Shown: piece by piece, positions 29,025 through 39,648 of the stretch
Layout of the letters: every line of letters starts with the position of its first letter
How positions within the stretch are numbered: position 1 is the stretch's first letter
DNA from: Eleginops maclovinus
Taxonomy: Eukaryota; Chordata; Actinopteri; Perciformes; Eleginopidae
Assembly (NCBI RefSeq): GCF_036324505.1
Contig: NC_086355.1
Span: 23,169,018-23,233,017 of the forward strand
DNA length: 64,000 nt
Direction of reading: 5' to 3'
Made by a program: the position numbers and the translations under genes
Notes under the pieces: model-generated
The model's input: the letters and a program-made list of their open reading frames with translations, nothing else
The model's database searches: none
Told to the model about the DNA's origin: nothing

Positions 29025-29340
29025 AGACTGACTCAGGTAAGGATTTCAAGGTGTTTAATAAAAAATGTAAACTGAAAGGCAGGCAGTAATGGCAGGGAGC
29101 TAGCTGGTTAGCAGAAAAATCCCTGGGGAGCAGAGAGAGTTGGGAGAAAAAAATAAGTTGATGCAAAAATCAGGAGATCTAGAACACAAGGCTCTAGGCT
29201 GAGAAGGTTCATCCGACTGCATAGAATCATCTGACATAGGAGTGCAGTGAGGACCGGGCTTTTATCGAGCAGGTTGATGAAGCGATTAGGAACAGGTGTG
29301 CCTCGTCTGCAGCCAGGATCATGCCAGCCACGCCCCCTGC
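29025..29340. repeat. probable fragment of a fish interspersed repeat
   Basis: AGGCAGGCAGTAATGGCAGG, GGAACAGGTGTGCCTCGTCT and GCCACGCCCCCTGCC are words I associate with an abundant teleost repeat of unclear class. Only one copy is in the window, so this cannot be tested here. Confidence 0.35.
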
Positions 29341-29348
29341 CACACAGA

Positions 29349-29552
29349 GGCCCAATTCCAAACCCAGTTGTCCAAGGGATGCCGATTTGAAACCGTTGTT
29401 ACGAAAAGTTGCAAAAGTTTCCGGTTTTCTGCCGGAGAGAGGGAAAGTTGGTCCCAAAGATAGCCGCTGTATTTACACCCCCCACCTGAAAGAAGGAGCC
29501 TCATTGAAGGCGCATGAGTGGGAGTGGATAGGGTGTGGTTTGGAATTGGGCC
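29349..29552. mobile_element. small inverted-repeat element (~204 bp)
   Basis: GGCCCAATTCCAAACC at 29349-29364 is exactly the reverse complement of GGTTTGGAATTGGGCC at 29537-29552. The flanks read ACAGA on the left and ACAAA on the right, so any target duplication is short or eroded. There is no transposase. Probably a MITE. Confidence 0.65.
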
Positions 29553-30329
29553 ACAAACAGAAGGAGAAACAACGAAGGGAGGGAGGGATAGAGCATGAAC
29601 CAAAAGAGAATGATCTGAAAAATCTCAATTTCAAAACATATGTGAAAGCAGACTCACGGTAACGGTCGTTTTTATCCAATCTTATGAGCTCATATATATC
29701 TGTCACTTGTTAGTGTTTTTAAAGGCAGCACGAAACAACGAGGGTTTGGATGCATATTTTAACTGGATTACTTTCCGCTTTTGGAAATGCATTGCGAGAA
29801 ATACAAAATATATATACCACAACATCTTTCCTAGTACCACTTAGTTGCCTTCCACCAATGTTTTTTGCGATTCAATTCAAGACTTGATATATATTATGCA
29901 GATTTAATAAATGCATGGTGTTTATCAATAATAACTATGGTGGTGGGAACAGAGGCCCCTCAGCTAATTTTGCCCCCGGGGCCTGCTATGGATTAATTAA
30001 GCCATGTAAAGAACTGGGCAGCAAATAACCTCCATAACTTCTGGCTCCCTGACTGAAGAGTTATACGGTTTTATACTTTGTTGACATTATTTTAAAATGT
30101 TCCCAAATGTAGAAGTTTCCCCTGATGCAATGTTTTCGTTTAAATATGTATTGATTTAACAATAACATTTAAATTAAAGCCACATTCCCACAGCAGCGTC
30201 TTGTATATATTCAACAGCAAACAAGTTATTTTTTAGCAGATATAGGATTGTGGGGTGATCATAAAGTATGCTGTCCTAAATGTGTCCATATGCAATATAT
30301 GTATATTTAAAATTGAGCCGCTGATTATA
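29553..30329. other. intergenic DNA, no gene seen
   Basis: AT-rich; nothing recognised. Confidence 0.4.
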
Positions 30330-30331
30330 TA

Positions 30332-30513
30332 CAGTGGGGCAAAAAAGTATTTAGTCAGCCACCAATTGTGCAAGTTCTCCCATTTAAAAAAGATGAGAGA
30401 GGCCTGTAATTTTTATACAAAGACAAAATGAGAAAAAAAAATCCAGGAAATCACATTGTAGGATTTTTAATGAATTAATTGGTAAATTCCTCGGTAAAAT
30501 AAGTATTTGGTCA
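30332..30513 (+). repeat. left IR/DR terminal repeat of the Tc1 element
   Basis: Outer part CAGTGGGGC, TATTTAGTCAGCCACC, TTGTGCAAGTTCTCCC; inner part AAAATAAGTATTTGGTCACC. About 20 bp shorter in the middle than the right arm. Confidence 0.92.
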
Positions 30514-30628
30514 CCTACAAACAAGCAAGATTTCTGGCTCTCACAGACCTGTAACTTCTTCTTTAAGAGGCTCCTCTGTCCTCCACTCGTTACCTGTATT
30601 AATGGCACCTTTTTGAACTCGTTATCAG

Positions 30629-30636
30629 TATAAAAG
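30629..30636 (+). promoter_or_regulatory. TATA box of the Tc1 transposase gene
   Basis: TATAAAAG lies 44 bp before the ATG at 30680, a plausible core promoter for a short leader. Position and consensus only. Confidence 0.5.
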
Positions 30637-30679
30637 ACACCTGTCCACAACCTCAAACAGTCATACTCCAAACTCCACT

Positions 30680-31702
30680 ATGGCCAAGAACAAAGAGCTG
30701 TCAAAGGAGACCAGAGATAAAATTGCAGACCTGCACCTGGCTGGGAAAACTGAATCTGCAATAGGTAAGCAGCTTGGTGTGAAGAAATCAACTGTGGGAG
30801 CAATTATTAGAAAATGGAAGACATACAAGACCACTGCTAATCTCCCTCGATCTGGGGCTCCACGCAAGATCTCACCCCGTGGGGTCAAAATGATCACAAG
30901 AACGGTGAGCAAAAATCCCAGAACCACACGGGGGGACCTAGTGAATGACCTGCAGAGAGCTGGGACCAAAGTAACCGAGGCTACCATCAGTAACACACTA
31001 CGCCGCCAGGGACTTCAATCCTGCAGTTCCAGACGTGTCCCCCTGCTTAAGCCAGTACATGTCCAGGCCCGTCTGAAGTTTGCTAGAGGGCATTTGGATG
31101 ATCCAGAAGAGGATTGGGAGAATGTCATATGGTCAGATGAAACCAAAATAGAACTGTTTGGTAAAAACTCAACTCGTCGTGTTTGGAGGAGAAAGAATGC
31201 AGAGTTGCATCCAAAGAACACCATACCTACTGTGAAGCATGGGGGTGGAAACATCATGCTTTGGGGCTGTTTTTCTGCAAAGGGACCAGGACGACTGATC
31301 CGTGTAAAGGAAAGAATGAATGGGGCCATGTATCGTGAGATTTTGAGTGAAAACCTCCTTCCATCAGCAAGGGCACTGAAGATGAAGCGTGGCTGGGTCT
31401 TTCAGCATGACAATGATCCCAAACACACCGCCAGGGCAACGAAGGAGTGGCTTCGTAAGAAGCATTTCAAGGTCCTGGAGTGGCCTAGTCAGTCTCCAGA
31501 TCTCAACCCCATAGAAAATCTTTGGAGGGAGTTGAAAGTCCGTGTTGCCCAGCGACAGCCCCAAATCATCACTGCTTTAGAGGAGATCTGCATGGAGGAA
31601 TGGGCCAAAATACCAGCAACAGTGTGTGAAAACCTTGTGAAGACTTACAGAAAACGTTTGACCTCTGTCATTGCCAACAAAGGGTATATAACAAAGTATT
31701 GA
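30680..31702 (+). CDS. Tc1-type DD34E transposase, intact, 340 residues
   Basis: The enzyme excises and reinserts its element at TA dinucleotides in the nucleus. An N-terminal paired-like DNA-binding region has two helix-turn-helix parts, about residues 1-55 and 68-112, joined by a basic GRPR-like linker ([14 protein letters not shown], 54-67). The catalytic domain carries D153 ([12 protein letters not shown]), D244 ([11 protein letters not shown]) and E279 ([11 protein letters not shown]), spaced 34 residues between the last two as in DD34E enzymes. A glycine-rich [13 protein letters not shown] segment lies at 187-199. Length matches the usual 340 and there are no internal stops. The start ATG follows a TATA box, and AATAAA follows the stop. 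It is the only intact protein gene in the window. Whether it is active depends on substitutions relative to the family consensus, which I cannot test. Confidence 0.96.
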   Translation: MAKNKELSKETRDKIADLHLAGKTESAIGKQLGVKKSTVGAIIRKWKTYKTTANLPRSGAPRKISPRGVKMITRTVSKNPRTTRGDLVNDLQRAGTKVTEATISNTLRRQGLQSCSSRRVPLLKPVHVQARLKFARGHLDDPEEDWENVIWSDETKIELFGKNSTRRVWRRKNAELHPKNTIPTVKHGGGNIMLWGCFSAKGPGRLIRVKERMNGAMYREILSENLLPSARALKMKRGWVFQHDNDPKHTARATKEWLRKKHFKVLEWPSQSPDLNPIENLWRELKVRVAQRQPQIITALEEICMEEWAKIPATVCENLVKTYRKRLTSVIANKGYITKY

Positions 31703-31718
31703 GATGAACTTTTGTTAT

Positions 31719-31916
31719 TGACCAAATACTTATTTTCCACAATAATTTGAAAATAAATTCTTTAAAATCCTACAATGTGATTTCTGGATTGTTTTTTCTC
31801 ATTCTGTCTCTCATAGTTGAGGTATACCTATGATAACAATTACAGGCCTCTCTCGTCTTTTTAAATGGGAGAACTTGCACAATTGGTGGCTGACTAAATA
31901 CTTTTTGGCCCCACTG
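31719..31916 (-). repeat. right IR/DR terminal repeat of the Tc1 element
   Basis: The inverted counterpart of 30332-30513. It begins inside with GACCAAATACTTATTTTCC and ends CTTTTTGGCCCCACTG. Confidence 0.92.
31752..31757 (+). terminator. polyadenylation signal of the Tc1 transposase
   Basis: AATAAA about 50 bp after the stop codon, inside the right terminal repeat. Consensus and position only. Confidence 0.4.
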
Positions 31917-31918
31917 TA

Positions 31919-32604
31919 AGTAGAAGTAGCAGCATTCCTCAAAGCATGTCATTGTCTCATAACATCTTATTTATATCTCTTTTACATACCATTTTATTAA
32001 ACTGCAGCCTAAAGTGAATTCATTTCCTTGTGTGGAGAGTGGGCTGAATATTAATTGAGACTGACGGACGTATAAAATGCTTTTGGTCACAGGGATTGGA
32101 AAATCGTGTTTATGTATTTTGATTTGCAGTGTTAGGACATTTTCCTCCCCTTAACAGAACTGCTGACACACCACTCTGGAAAGGCTGATTCCTCCTCAGG
32201 GAACCACTGGCTGATTAGTAGGTCAGCTGAAGGGCCCCGGGGCCAGCCCCCAGCAGCCCCTGGTCTTGAGACCTGACTTGGAAATCACTTATAAAATGCT
32301 GCTGTTGGCTTTCAAGCAACAACAGGCTCATGTGTCAGACCAAATTAAAGGTGAGATGTAACAGTTAGGTCCGGCCTTGTCAAGTTAACAGGCCCTGCAT
32401 TGCATTTGCATGATAATAGCAGACACCTTGACCATGAGGAGGAGGAAATGAGCCAGCAGAGTCATGCAGAACAAACGTGCAGGTGCTAGATACAACAAGC
32501 CTTAGTCCTGGAACGGTGTTATTTTTAATGGTGTAGACCAAGGGTTGAATGTGGTTCCTCCGTCCATCTGCAGGCTCCCTGGAGCTTTGACAATAGTGTG
32601 GTTG
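31919..32604. other. intergenic DNA, no gene seen
   Basis: Non-coding; 32150-32420 is higher in GC (GGGGCCAGCCCCCAGCAGCC) without a frame of interest. Confidence 0.4.
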
Positions 32605-33015
32605 AGAAACTAATTCTAAACCAGGAAATAACTTAGCATTTTACCACTTCTGGTTCCCTTGTCAACGTGTTTTTGTAGTCTGAAATAAGGTGATACAATA
32701 TAAAATACGTCATTAAAAACTCCACTGGTGAATGTCCAAATCTTCTATGTGTCATAAAATCATGACTAAATGAAACTGCTTAACACCATCATGTCGACAC
32801 AAGACCGCGTTTAGCTTAGCGGTGGTGATTCGCAGTCATGTGACCGTGATGTTGTTCATTTGAAGCATTACGTAAGCTTTTAAGTTCTGTTGACTCCATT
32901 TAATGTTGAGATTATCCTTCTGGAAATTGTGATATATGTCAAAAATACGTGTTGACCACAGAGCTTATTTTCTGCAATATACCTAACACCAATGGGGAAA
33001 TCACTTTTGGGGCCC
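32605..33015 (+). repeat. dispersed repeat family B, copy 2
   Basis: Shares GCATTTTACCACTTCTGG, AGTCTGAAATAAG, GTTTAGCTTAGCGGTG, CATGTGACCGTGATG, GATTATCCTTCTGGA and TTCTGCAATATACC in order with 25100-25640. Diverged, with indels. Confidence 0.65.
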
Positions 33016-33489
33016 TTGGAAAAAAATGTTTTCTTTGCACAGTAGACAACAAAAGGTAACTCTTCTTGTGTTTGAGTTTGAGGTGAAACTTTGAAACTGA
33101 AATGAAAAAAGGTTATAATATTATGTGCTGGACAACTAAAATATGCGTAACATCCGTCTACGGGGCGGCGCCTTTCCCTGAAGATGATCAAACTCTTGCT
33201 GATACATAGTAGATATTAGCAAACAACACAAAATGCAATATTGAAAGACATTTTTAGAACAAGCACACGGCTGAAAAGGTATCAGGCTGCAGCTATATGT
33301 TTTATTTCTCCAAAGGTGGTCTAGTTTTTATTGTTTGAGTTTTCCACTAATATATCGAGGGTATAAATAAGCCTGCAAAGTTCTGTTAACTTATTTTCAA
33401 GAAGGTCTGCCCATACGCCAGTGTATTTCTTTCTATGTATTTTGTGTCTGATTGGTTAGCTGATGTTGTGTTGTTATGTTGTGTTGTGA

Positions 33490-33790
33490 TTGGTAACCAC
33501 TGAGAGATGTGTCTGAAATGTACCGCCCCTTAGCCCTTCAATGTGTCATGTGTTGGAGCGCTAGCCAATGGAAGCGTGAGGGTTACATGGTGATCTCACC
33601 ATGTCACAGAAGTAAACAAAGGAGTCCAATGAAGGCATTACAGGTAGGGGTGGAGTGTGTGGGAGAGAAACTCCCTATGGACGGAACACAGGGATTTTAG
33701 CCTTTGCAGACCATGTACATGCACCAAAATCTATGGGACACGCTACAGGAAAGGGAAAACCCAGATATCATAGTAGGGCCTTTTAAACAG
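33490..33790 (-). repeat. dispersed repeat family A, minus-strand copy
   Basis: Its reverse complement matches the 5' half of the copies at 40951, 43355 and 49546. Words seen on the plus strand: GGTAACCACTGAGAGATGTG, TTGGAGCGCTAGCCAATGG, GAGAGAAACTCCCTATGGAC, ACACAGGGATTTTAGCC, TTTGCAGACCATGTACATGC, and a terminal AGTAGGGCCTTTTAA. No coding capacity. Confidence 0.75.
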
Positions 33791-35406
33791 AGACAAATTG
33801 CCAATACAAGTCAACAGCTCTCTTTATTGTTGTTCTACAATTGTATAAACACAATAAGCTATAGATTTTGCACATATAGTATTATTAAATATACAGCTTT
33901 ATCATTTGTGCTGTCAAATATGTTTTGCAGCTTCACACACACATTGTATCTGATGGAAGAGAAGGAAAGACATTCTTTTGATATAAAGGTTGCCAACCCA
34001 TCATATACTTTAAGGGTTGATTGGAAAACCTAAAGGCTGTATTCTGGCTTAATGGTACCTAAACATTTCTAGTCTTCATCTCCAAGAATAGTATGTTCGG
34101 AGAAATCGTTCCATATTCTCATTTTCCCCTGAAATGTGACCATATGTGAGCCTAAATGGACAACAGTTCAAGCCTTACTCCATTTGTTTTTGTATTAAAC
34201 CGCCCGGCTCCAGGTTCTGAGCGCAGCTGCCGTCGGCCAGCCAGGAAATTGCACCTGAAATTGGCCCTGTGGTCTGAGTGGCTTATAAGTCACCTCGCAC
34301 GTATGGAGGTAAATGCGAGAAAGCAAAGAAACAGCCTCTCCTCTTCTCTGTATCCACCACAGGTAGTTTCTCAGCCCATCTGCTGTAAAATAATGTCCGC
34401 TTGCAGCCAGCGGTTACCAGAGAAAGGTCAGCGAGTCGTGCAATGTAAAGTCTGGAGTTAAAGAATCCAAAATGGAAGCGGGTGTCTGTTTTCTTTGGCC
34501 AACAGTGCATGTACAAATAAATCCCAGATCCTCGTTTTTTTATCCCTCCTCTGTAATGCACCCTCTTGTTTTCAGTTTTGCTGCTAAATTGGCTCGGTTT
34601 GTCGGTATATGCTGCCTGTTCACAGGGAATGAATGGAGGAGCTTGAATTTCCCTGATCTGGGAAAATAAAAAAAATAAAAAAAATGCAATTGAATAGAAA
34701 TGGTGTGCTGGCTTTTATTACGATTTGAAATAGATCATTTCTCTATTCACTGTCTCCCGGGTTTCCAGGCAGCAAATGAGCAACAGATATGTCTTGCTTA
34801 GCCGGACATAAGCCTCGGTGTTAGAGAGGCCGTAACTGCAGGCTGGAAACCTGCTCATGAATCAATGCCAAGCGCCAGAGGAAACATACCTTTAGTGGTT
34901 AGAATTTGGAAGACGGCCAGTGCTGTTGGCCATGTTGGCTACTCTATCATTCCAATTAAAGGGCCTGGAGCATGTTCAGCCTTGTACAGGATCTTTGTTC
35001 TTATCAATCCATAACTCAACACTTCAGCATGCGTGATTACAACACATCTAACATTCTGTCCCGGTCCCTTGCTTATAAGATTGAATTAATGTGGTTTTAA
35101 AAATCTGTTTTTGCGCCAAAAAGGATTTGCTCTTTACTGACTTAATTTTCATCACCATCTTCCTCCGGGTAGTGAATGAATTACAATAGCATACTCATGC
35201 ATTGATTATTGTATGGGTACAGGCCTGGGGGTGCGAGAGGTCAGGACTATAGCATGATGAGATGAACAGACAGAAAAGGACAAGTTGATGGATTGGTTTG
35301 TTTTCTAGAATGTATTGAGTCTTGTCTGATCACCTTTTTTGGAAAGAGAGAGAGAAGAAAGTGACTATCAGGAAAATAAGACGAGGACCGACGCTTCAAG
35401 AACTCA
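33791..35406. promoter_or_regulatory. intergenic; candidate conserved non-coding stretch (34590-34930)
   Basis: 34590-34930 is non-repetitive with words such as GCTGCTAAATTGGC, TTTTATTACGATTTG, CAGCAAATGAGCAACAGATA, TGCTCATGAATCAATGCC. It sits in a larger region (34190-34930) with even base composition and no coding frame. Suggested enhancer-like on texture alone; the rest of the interval shows nothing. Confidence 0.2.
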
Positions 35407-35461
35407 AGTGGCTCTCCAGTGGCTCTCCAGTGGCTCTCCAGTGGCTCTCCAGTGGCTCTCC
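35407..35461. repeat. 11 bp tandem repeat, five perfect copies
   Basis: AGTGGCTCTCC repeated five times without change. Confidence 0.97.
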
Positions 35462-35829
35462 ATTCACTCAATTGGAACGGTTGAAAATGACAAATATACA
35501 GTGCAAGTACAATTGACAGTAAACATGGCCAATTTATCTAACATTTCAGTGCAGTCCGAAGGGGCCCAAAGTTATTACTTTCAGGATTCAAACCAATGTT
35601 TTAAACTTCCTTTACATACTTTAGGGGTCAACATTTTTATTATGCATTTAAATAAGAAGTATTTATTATAATTGTATATTTACAATTTGATTTTGTTCTG
35701 ATTTAATTTTCAATTATTTAGTTAATTGTTTATTTTGTATGTATCATTTAATTCTTAGATTATTCAGTCCTGTTTTATTGAATTCTATTAGTTTATAGTT
35801 TTTTATTTTCTACTTAGTTTGCGAAGCAC

Positions 35830-35945
35830 TTTGTGTTTATTTATTTGCATTGCATTTGATATTAAGGTAATCCAAAAGTGATGTAAAGTAATCAGGTTGC
35901 ATCACTTTTACTGTCTGATACTCAGATTAGGTTACTAATGAGCCA
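35830..35945 (+). repeat. dispersed repeat family C, 3' part
   Basis: GCATTGCATTTGATATTAAG, GTAATCCAAAAGTGATG, AAGTAATCAGGTTGCATCAC match the 3' half of 22165-22600. It runs directly into two perfect palindromes. Confidence 0.6.
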
Positions 35946-35963
35946 TTAGTAACCTAATCTGAG
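35921..35963. repeat. perfect palindrome, 20 bp arms, 3 nt loop
   Basis: CTCAGATTAGGTTACTAATG, then AGC, then its exact reverse complement. Confidence 0.98.
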
Positions 35964-35970
35964 GGAAATA

Positions 35971-36027
35971 ACTAGTTACCTGTAAATCAGTGTCATTAGT
36001 AAGGACACTGATTTACAGGTAACTAGT
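35971..36027. repeat. perfect palindrome, 24 bp arms, 9 nt loop
   Basis: Arm 35971-35994 begins ACTAGTTACCTG and ends TCAGTGTC; arm 36004-36027 is its exact reverse complement; loop ATTAGTAAG. It lies seven bases after the previous palindrome. Confidence 0.98.
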
Positions 36028-37489
36028 CATTTTCACACAATTTCCGTCATAATCAAAGTATCTTCTCGACATCAGAAGTGTCACAGACAACTTGATATAT
36101 TCTGCTAGCTCTAAAAATTCTGAGCTGCAGTCATGCCCTTCAGAAGGGCTCTTGAAAAATAGTGACCGTCAAATATGCTGCTGTATAATTGGAATATTAG
36201 ATAAACTCAAATAATTATGATTTATGACAACTGCCTTGAACAAGAGGCAATAACCCCCCCCCCCCTCACAGAGTGCATTATAAAAGTAGATATAAGAGAG
36301 GAATGGAGTGGAGGAGGAAGAAGAGGAGGAGTGATATATCTCCTGTCCTTCCCTGCCCTGATTTTCCACAGTGATTGGAGTCTCTGCAAATGATGAGGGA
36401 GGCAGCTGTGAGAGCAAGGAGGTTCTGCAGGTTCACTGCAAAGTCAACACCATCCAATCCCTTCAATCCCCCCCCCCCACCCCTCCTCAGAAGAACGGCT
36501 CATTTCCTGAAACAGCCGGGTTTTGTAGTTCTTAACAAACGTTTCTCCAAAAGGGGCAAAATGGAGCGTTTGCTGTGGACTATTTTCAGCTGCGGAATAT
36601 TACACCTCTGGTGCTCTAGGGAGTACTTGATGGATGGTGTGTGGGATGAAATAAAAAGATAAGATAAGATATACTTCATTGATCCAAAATTGAGAAATGT
36701 TTTTGTTACATTAGCATAAAAAACAAGGCACTGCACATAATTAGAAATTAAAAAGAAAAAAATCAATAATTAAATATAAACAATTCAAAACTATAAATAA
36801 AACAGAACTAAAGAGTAGAAAATATACAAGTTGGTAATCAAGTAACATGTCACCCAGTGCACCATTAAGGTTATTGGTTTGTTTATTTTTATTTCAGGCT
36901 TTCATACACACAGTTCTTGTTCAGTCAGTGTTTCCCTAAACCGGTGTCTAGCAGACTTGGAAGGATTGGAAAACTCTGACGAACTCCGGAAAATGTAAAA
37001 GCCGTTGGTGATATTTTCTGGTAACAATAATTTGTGTATTAAAAATAGGAAACTCTTATCGATGCCAATCTTATGAGGACAGCAAAGTTAGAACCATCAA
37101 AGCGCACCGGAATAAAGCTTCGAAACAGTTTATTCTGAGGAGAAATTATATTTTTAATGATATTAACTGTTCATATTCTCTTGTACATGGTCACACAGTT
37201 TAGGTGTACGACATCAATTGCATCACTATAAAGTTGGAAATGGGCTGTGATGCGCCCTTGTGAGAGAACATCTCCATTATCAGCCCTGCTGTCTTCAAAT
37301 GCTTCAGGGATTTTGTTGAAGTGAATGAGCGTTTAATGGAATAAAGCAGCTGTGTGTAAAAGATACTGAATGAATCACCCACATGTGTTCATTTGTTGTG
37401 CAGATTCTGGGAGAGTTCTTTGACTGAGGTTTAAAAAATAAGCCACAACCTTAGGCTTCATCTTCAAAAGATTAAGAGATTTTCATGTT
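36028..37489. other. intergenic DNA with a LINE/SINE-like tail fragment
   Basis: No gene. C-runs occur at 36253-36265 and 36468-36478. 36655-36705 (AAAGATAAGATAAGATATAC, TTCATTGATCC) resembles the inverted 3' end of an abundant fish retroposon. Otherwise AT-rich. Confidence 0.4.
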
Positions 37490-38360
37490 TTGTTCTACGC
37501 CAGGAAATATGCCAGGAAATACCTCACTCTGAATGTCCGATGGGTGCTAATAAGAGTCATCCTTTAGCTTAGCGCCGGTGATGCTCAACCATGTGACTGT
37601 GATGTAGTTTGTGAAACACTACGTTTTTATTTCTGCCAATAGAATTAACGTTCCATAAATCACAAACTGGTGTTAGCTCAGTGGACATTTTTAAATCACA
37701 GTTAAAGACACATCTTTTTCAATTAACTTATTATTAGCAACCACCCACTTTTAAATGGTCTTTTATTCCTTTAAATATTTGGTTCTTTCTACGTTGTTTT
37801 ATTTATTTCATAGGTTTTATACGTTTTGACTTGTTTTATCAATTTTACCATTTCATTAGCAAAATTCCTTTTTAAGTGTTTGTGTAAATCATTTGACTTT
37901 TATTAATGTTATTTATTATTACATTTTTTTAATTTATATGTCTTATTTTGGGATTGTATTTATATTATTTGGTTCATTTATTTTGAGAAGTATTTAGGTA
38001 TTCTTACTTTATTAATTAGAGTGGGATCACCATTTCATTGAGTTTTATTTTTGATTGTCATGCCTTTTACCGCTGTGTTTGTAAATGATTTGTGGTCTGT
38101 TTTGTTTTGTTTTGTTGCTGTTTTAAATGGTAATGTGTGCCTTGTTAAAACAATTTAAGCTGCACCTGATGCACAAAAAGTGCTATACAAATAAAGCTTA
38201 TTATTATTAATATGCGGAGATTATCCTGCTGAACAAAACGTGTTAAGTATCATAAACCTGTGTTGGCCACACACCTTTTTTTCCTCCATTAACTGAAATC
38301 CAATGGATAAATCCAATTTTTTTTGTCGAGGTAGCCCTATAGCGATGCTAACTTTCAGGT
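37490..38360 (+). repeat. dispersed repeat family B, copy 3, split by a LINE
   Basis: The left part (37490-37675) has CTTTAGCTTAGCGCCGGTG, CATGTGACTGTGATGTAG and ends ACTGGTGTTA. The right part resumes at 38209 with ATATGCGGAGATTATCCTG and GAACAAAACGTGTTAAG. In copy 1 these join directly as GGTGTTAATATGTGG, which shows that the intervening 533 bp is an insertion. Confidence 0.8.
37676..38208 (+). mobile_element. 5'-truncated LINE 3' end
   Basis: It opens in frame with the end of a reverse-transcriptase ORF (DIFKSQLKTHLFQLTYY then stop, 37684-37737). FKS-LKTHLF is the typical C-terminus of fish non-LTR retrotransposons, probably L2- or L1-like. A T-rich 3' untranslated region follows and ends AGTGCTATACAAATAAAGC with a (TTA)n tail. 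No clear target duplication beyond TTA. Younger than the family B copy it splits. Confidence 0.75.
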
Positions 38361-39011
38361 CAGGCCTACAAAATACGTCTTCACTGCACAATTCAACATT
38401 TGAACAGAATGTTTCCCTTTTGTCCAGTTATTTGAAATCTTACCAATCATCTTTACCAGCACAAACAAAAACGGTTTAGGTCTCTTAATTAGATTTAACC
38501 AATAACCACTCTTTGATAGCAGGAATACGTGGTTTGTGTTTCAGTTGACAACACTCAATAAATAATATAGTGTGTAGTGAGACAGTGTGTGCACCCATGT
38601 CTACAAGCACAAAAACAACCAAACCTGCATGGGCCCTCGTCTCTCCAGCCTCAATGGTTCACACTCCAGTGCCAAGTCAGAGGTCTAATTATGCATTTCA
38701 GCGTGAGGGTTTAATTTGCACTTTTCATTTGGAGTGATTGGCACTTACATAAGTTATGCTGAATGCTGTTTAACTACAGGGGAGGCACCGGGCTCCATCA
38801 CCGTTGCCACTCCACTCACCAGCGTTATTCATGTTGCAGATAAATGTATATTCATGTCCTGCACACCTGTGTGTCAAAAGAAAAGGTCTTGTGTTAATTT
38901 TAGAGCTTGTATGTGTGTGTAGGAGGAGGTCTTGCAAAAAATTGCTCTTTCACCTCAGTGTTGGTATGAATACCACGCTGCATCACGTGTAAGGCTTTTT
39001 TCACAGGGGGT
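38361..39011. other. intergenic DNA, no gene seen
   Basis: Nothing recognised. Confidence 0.4.
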
Positions 39012-39067
39012 GTGTTTATTTGGATCTCGAAGCGGGGAAGAAAGTGCAGGTGGGGTGAGGCAGCAGC

Positions 39068-39101
39068 GTGTGTGTGTGTGTGTGTGTGTTCGTGTGTGTG
39101 T

Positions 39102-39135
<34 letters not shown>

Positions 39136-39146
39136 CTGTGTGTGTG
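39068..39146. repeat. compound (TG)n microsatellite
   Basis: TG dinucleotides with TC and CT interruptions; inner side of the left arm of the 39 kb inverted duplication. Confidence 0.97.
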
Positions 39147-39373
39147 CACCTGGTAGCTCCAAATGTTTTATCTTTAGCACTGGGATATAGAGGATGGATT
39201 TCCCAGCATTCCTCTTGTGACGGCCAGGACCCCACCCACCCCTTGTGTGCTAGCGATTGCTAACACAACCACAAAGAAAGACATATAATGCATGCACTGA
39301 AAAAACTGAAACTTTGACTTGATTACACATCATTGTATTAGGTTAGTTGAAAGCAATACTATTAAGTTAAACC

Positions 39374-39469
39374 TAATATTTTTTATGTAAACTTAATATT
39401 ATTGTTTTCAAAAACCTATGTATTAGGTTTTTGAAAACAATAATATTAGATTTAAATAAAAAATATTTT
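39374..39469. repeat. palindrome, 24 bp perfect arms in a ~45 bp imperfect stem
   Basis: Arm 39394-39417 (TAATATTATTGTTTTC then AAAAACCT), loop ATGTATT, exact reverse complement at 39425-39448. Outside the perfect part the arms still match imperfectly (CTAATATTTTTTATGTAAAC against ATTTAAATAAAAAATATTTT). Confidence 0.95.
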
Positions 39470-39565
39470 ATGTACTTTGTTGACATTATACATTTAATTA
39501 AAGCCAACGAGTAACACTCAAACATACTCTCAGCATTGTCACAAACTCACTGAAAACACTAACTT

Positions 39566-39568
<3 letters not shown>

Positions 39569-39630
<62 letters not shown>

Positions 39631-39648
39631 CACACACACACACACACA
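39569..39648. repeat. (CA)n microsatellite
   Basis: CA array with one CG interruption; inner side of the right arm of the inverted duplication. Confidence 0.97.

Larger units (their letters stand above)
30332..31916 (+). mobile_element. full-length Tc1/mariner transposon (1,585 bp)
   Basis: The element starts CAGTGGGGCAAAAAAG and ends CTTTTTGGCCCCACTG, flanked by TA at 30330-30331 and 31917-31918, the duplication made by Tc1/mariner transposases. The outer ~50 bp are nearly identical between ends, and similarity continues for nearly 200 bp to an inner AAAATAAGTATTTGGTCA motif on each side. That is the IR/DR arrangement with two transposase-binding sites per end. The left arm lacks about 20 bp present in the right arm (GTATACCTCAACTATGAG). 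The central transposase is open. I recall highly similar Tc1 elements in many teleosts and in lampreys. Confidence 0.97.

Noticed and set aside
35921..36027. The 36 kb palindromes as miRNA precursors
   Set aside because: Loops of 3 and 9 nt with perfect arms do not fit typical animal pre-miRNA shape.
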